Shown here: positions 60,333 through 64,000 of the stretch, piece by piece | Layout of the letters: every line of letters begins with the position of its first letter | Position numbering within the stretch: position 1 is the first letter of the stretch | NCBI GenBank assembly: GCA_021464245.1 | Contig: JADCRB010000005.1 | Location: forward strand, 3,137,704 to 3,201,703 | Length of the DNA stretch: 64,000 nucleotides | Direction of reading: 5' to 3' | Source of the DNA: Carallia brachiata | Taxonomy: Eukaryota > Streptophyta > Magnoliopsida > Malpighiales > Rhizophoraceae | Notes under the pieces: generated by a model | What the model was told of the DNA's origin: nothing | Database searches by the model: none | Seen by the model: the letters and a program-made list of their open reading frames with translations, nothing else | Program-made: the position numbers and the translations under genes

Positions 60333-61445
60333 CTACAGCTCACTGTCTAATGAGAGAAATATCATAATTATCTGATTACTCTGCGCCTTCATTGGATACA
60401 AAGTCATAATACTTTCTAACGGCAGTATGAGACAACATCTCAGTTTTCTCATTTTATTTACCAAAAAATTGTTCTAAATCCTTTGGTTTTGTTACTTTTG
60501 TCAAGTCACCATACATGCAACTCTCAAATAAACGTGATCCAAGGGCTTGGAGAGCGCTTAAATCCACCCCCACCCCACCCCACCGGGACACAAACTTATC
60601 TGCCTAATAATGGTCATGGGGTCACCCTCTCCTTGTTTTTGTTGTCCTTATTCCCTCCTTTTCCATACAAGGATTCTACTAATTGATCATGTTTCTTTTG
60701 ATGATTGGACTATTGATATAATTAGATCAACAAATGCATTACAAGCCTCAAAATTTAATTTATGTGACAGAGAGAATTTGCTCAAACTTTTAAAACTAGG
60801 ATATCTAACCACATTTCAATTAAAAGTAATGATATATATTATAGAATTTATATTATGAACTATCTTAATTGTTATTATTGTACAAGAAGTTAATTAACTT
60901 ATTTAACGGTATTAAACTACAAAAAAAAAAAAAAGTTAGTCATATACTTAACATTTGTAATGTCTCGAAATACATAGATTTTAGAATAGTTATTGTTATT
61001 CTTCAATTAAAGTTCAACCTTTCAATGAAATTATTGGAACTGAAGCGAATTTAACCATGGTAAAATCTAGTTGTGTTATGGGTGACCTAATGAAAGAACA
61101 ACTTCATACCAGAATCAAACCCAAGTCAGAATTCAAAACATAGGAAGAATCTACTCTATACTGTCCATTTCAAACCAGTGATACAAGTTTCTTAATAAAT
61201 TTCCTGCAATATGTGAACTTTTTCTGATGCATCTTAATATTGCGTTCAAAATCCAAGATGAAAATGAAATTCAGCTTCCAGCACCCGAATTTTTTTCTGT
61301 TTCCAATCTTCCTTTTTATCCATCTTCTATGTTCAATTGGTACCATCGCTCCCTTTCTTCTTTTAGTTTTTTAATTTTTTTCTTACAAGTTTCTTTCTTA
61401 TACATGCATTTTTGACATCCAATTTTTGGTAAGAAAATATTGCAG
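60333..61445. other. Upstream region of the GH17 gene
   Basis: No gene is supported up to about 61200. Between 61330 and 61415 a frame encodes a hydrophobic start (MFNWYHRSLSSFSFLIFFLQ) that could be the signal-peptide exon of the glucanase, but no donor with a matching phase is visible. The nearest possible intron would be only about 57 bases. Confidence 0.4.
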
Positions 61446-62389
61446 TTGCAGCACCAGTTGGAATATGCTACGGCCGTGTTGCAAACAAACTCCCACCACC
61501 CTCCACAGTGGTAAACATCCTGAAATCCAATGGCATCAGGAATGTTCGCGTCTTCGACGTGGATCCAACCACGCTACAGTCATTCTCCTCCACCGGAATC
61601 AGACTCTTGATCGGCATCCCCAACGACAACCTCCCATTCCTTGCCGCGGGTACCTCGGCCTATTCTCTTAACTGGCTCCAATCCAACATTTTTGCTCACA
61701 TTCCTGCTAACCAAGTCAAGTATGTTGCTGTTGGCAATGAAGTCTTTCTCAAAGATCCATTCTACACTCCCCATTTAGTCCCTGCCATGATGAACCTTTA
61801 CCAAGCACTAAAAATACTTAATTTAGCGGATAGCATCAAATTGTCATCTCCACAAGCTGCTTCCATCCTTTCCATCTCACACCCTCCATCCTCCGGAACG
61901 TTTGATCCTTCTATACGTTCCGCGATGATTCCTCTATTGCAATTTCTTTTTGATTCTAGATCACCTTTCATGGTCAATGTGTATCCTTACTTTAGCTACA
62001 TTAACAATTTGGAACATGTCCCATTAGACTATGCCTTGTTTAGAAGCCAAAATAACGTTAAAGATGGTAAATTGATGTATTCTAATCTCTTCGATGCGAG
62101 TATCGATGCGGTGGTGTCTGCCATTGAGAAAGAAGGTTTTGCAGGAATGAAGGTTGTCGTGACGGAGACGGGGTGGCCGACGGCGGGTGGGGAGGCCGCC
62201 GGAGTGGCTAATGCGGTGACTTACAATGAGAATGTGATGGTAAGGGTGGTGAACAATCTTGGGACGCCTAAAAGGCCGAGGGAGGAGCTGGAGGTTTACT
62301 TTTTTGCTGCTTTTGACGAGAGTGAGAAAGGCGGGGAAGAGTATGAGAAACATTTTGGGATTTTTAGGCTTGATGGGATCAACGTCTAA
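61446..62389 (+). CDS. GH17 beta-1,3-glucanase (glucan endo-1,3-beta-glucosidase), main exon
   Basis: The enzyme hydrolyses beta-1,3-glucan (callose) in the wall or apoplast. The exon begins after a TATTGCAG acceptor and gives the mature start AAPVGICYGRVANKLPPPST. Then come VVNILKSNGIRNVRVFDVDP, YVAVGNEVF with the proton-donor Glu, SPFMVNVYPYFSY, VVVTETGWPTAG with the nucleophile Glu, and FFAAFDESEKGGEEYEKHFG before FRLDGINV and stop. That is about 314 residues, the size of a catalytic domain alone, with no X8/CBM43 module and no obvious GPI-anchor tail. The exon has an unbroken frame. The first exon with the signal peptide is not resolved. The sequence type resembles the plant GH17 enzymes numbered 11/14. 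Confidence 0.9.
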
Positions 62390-63499
62390 CAACATGGCTG
62401 CTATAAGCCCCCCTAAGTTCCTCAGCATGGGAGTGCAATTTAGCTTTGTGACAGCTGCCATGTTTGCACTTAAAATTCAATTCAATATTTCTTCTGATAA
62501 ATGCCTGCCAAAAAAAAAAAAATGTATGATAAAAGATTGATATAATTTGCTTATATAGGAGCAATATTGAATAGGACATGACCTTGTCATTTTTCCTCAT
62601 CCTTTTGTGTTTGGATTTGAAGCAAATTAAAAGTTTAACTGCTTTATCTACTTTTTTTTCTTTGGTCCAAAGTACGTGTCTAGAATTTTTTACTCATTTT
62701 TTTTTATTAACGCGACAATGTAAAATAAATTTTTAATTTTGTATAATTACATTGATAGAATATTAAATAAAAAAATAAATTTTATCGATTCATTTTATTG
62801 TTACATAAAATATTAATGTAATAACAAAAAATTAATAATTCATTGCACTTCGACCCTATAGTGAGCCAAAAATTTACGTAAAAATCTCTAAATACCAACT
62901 TTTTTTTTGTTTTGTTTTTCCAAAATGAGGCCTGTTAAATTATGATCTAAACCGTTGTATTATATATAATGTAGTAGATTTGAAAAAAAGAAAAATAGAT
63001 AAATTGTTAAGTGCAGTTCGATTAACTACGTACCTCCCGTACGATGCAGTTCGATTAATTACGTGCTCTTACATATTTTACTAAATGTACTTACGTAATT
63101 TTACTATTTTTTGAAGGAATCTTATTAAAAAGACATAAGAAAAACAATATATTTATAAGAATGAGTTTAGTCCTTACTAAATAATTAAAAACTTATTTTT
63201 TCAAAATCAAAATTTTAATATTTTAAATATATTAAATATTATTCTAAATTTTAATTTTAAAAAACAAAAATTACTATTTATGACAATATTTTTTTTAGGT
63301 CTGCCTAGTTTTTTCATTTTTGAAATTGCTGGCGAGTTCACGGGGTCTACTGGCGAACTTTTGTCATGTACGCTAAAAATAAAAACGTGGCTATTCCTTG
63401 GCCGCGAAGAAAAATCAAACAAACAAGAACTAAGATTCGGCCGGTCCCATTCAATTCCATCCACCGGCAGAAAAATGCAGATTATGCTACAAGACTTGT
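62390..63499. other. Downstream region of the GH17 gene
   Basis: It should contain the 3' untranslated region. AT-rich, no gene. A repeat of GCAGTTCGATTAA occurs twice near 63013 and 63047. Confidence 0.4.
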
Positions 63500-64000
63500 A
63501 GATTTAAGAACTAGACCGGACTGACCGGTTCAACTGAAAAAATCGAAAATTAGTCTTAAAATCGGTCCGATTCAAGTGTAAAAATGAAATTCAGACCGGA
63601 CAGAAAAAAATTGGTCAAAAATTAGAAAAATCGGTCAAAAATCGAGAAAATCGGCAAAAAATCGGACCGGTTGAACCGGTTCAATTTAAACCAAAAATTT
63701 TAAATTATAATTTAACCCAAAACTTTATTTAAATTATAATTAAGATTTTAATTTTAACTAAAAATTTTAATTTAGTCCTCAATTAATTAAAATTTTCAAT
63801 TTAATCTTTAAAATTTAAAAATTAATATTTAATCACTATTTATAAATATTATTTTTTCAATTAATTTTTATAAATTATATTTTATTAAATATATTAATTG
63901 TAATATCCTTAATGTATGTAAATATTAATATAATTTTTAAAATACACTTTATTTTAAATATTTATTATCATTCTTATATAATATAATATTTTATATAATT
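63500..64000. mobile_element. Second, inverted copy of the CCGGTT-rich Mutator-like element, cut by the window end
   Basis: From about 63500 the sequence matches the reverse complement of 38300-38816. ACCGGACTGACCGGTTCAAC leads in, then GTAAAAATGAAATTCAGACC, TTGAACCGGTTCAATTTAAA, and a long AT-rich body (AATTTAGTCCTCAATTAATT) corresponding to the inverted core of the first copy. The divergence is moderate, so this is a separate older insertion. The other end lies outside the window. Confidence 0.85.

Noticed and set aside
62259..62540. Alternative C-terminal frame of the GH17 gene giving a hydrophobic end
   Set aside because: It would need a shift directly after a natural-looking end, and the hydrophobic part is followed by poly-A-derived lysines.
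1..64000. CRISPR array, operon or prokaryotic defence system
   Set aside because: No regularly spaced identical short repeats with unique spacers, and gene structure is plainly plant nuclear.

Overview
The window is nuclear DNA from a flowering plant, most likely a eudicot. It is AT-rich, its genes are split by short GT-AG introns, its gene families are plant-specific or plant-typed, and the spaces between genes are full of MITEs, SINE-like pieces, a LINE fragment and a solo LTR. I cannot name the species.

Nine gene loci can be supported. From left to right they are: a BURP-domain polygalacturonase-1 beta-subunit-like gene (3.9-5.9 kb, minus); a small OB-fold nucleic-acid-binding protein (17.7-19.5 kb, minus); a short AMSH-type JAMM deubiquitinase (25.7-28.1 kb, plus); a DUF1645 protein (32.7-33.6 kb, minus); an SRO (similar to RCD-one) PARP-like/RST protein (39.5-41.0 kb, minus); a PERK-type proline-rich receptor kinase (44.9-48.9 kb, plus); a bHLH90-like transcription factor (49.8-53.0 kb, minus, tail to tail with the kinase); a small Pro/Gln-rich single-membrane-span protein of unknown role (57.2-57.6 kb, minus); and a GH17 beta-1,3-glucanase (61.4-62.4 kb, plus). 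They do not form a pathway. From memory, their order resembles Arabidopsis At1g23760 down to At1g23540 and the duplicate block At1g10590-At1g10620, so the window looks like a less fractionated version of that ancestral block.

Several genes are well conserved in sequence but carry one-base shifts: at least eight in the BURP gene, two in the kinase, one in the deubiquitinase, at least two plus an in-frame TAG in the bHLH gene, and at least one in the 57-kb gene. The OB-fold, DUF1645, SRO and GH17 frames are clean. Most shifts are best read as one missing base, and the stretches between them still match the families. Residual consensus error is therefore at least as likely as true gene decay.

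The repeat landscape holds the more unusual structures. A decayed piece of plastid 16S rRNA DNA (15.64-16.35 kb) is split by a 492-bp Tourist-like MITE at a TTA. A 2.1-kb solo LTR with a perfect 5-bp target duplication lies 22 bp upstream of the bHLH TATA box, and its U3 holds about six diverged 180-bp repeats. A Mutator-like non-autonomous element with perfect 9-bp target duplications and arrays of CCGGTT-type motifs is at 38.2-38.8 kb, with a second, inverted copy running off the right edge. There is a 1.1-kb A-tailed retroposon with 14-bp target duplications (23.4-24.5 kb), a SINE with 21-bp target duplications (58.2-58.4 kb), a long-TIR element (58.5-59.3 kb), a near-perfect 95-bp-arm hairpin (29.8 kb), and a four-unit tandem array of about 240 bp with tRNA-like boxes (35.0-36.0 kb). 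I found no CRISPR, operon or other prokaryotic system.
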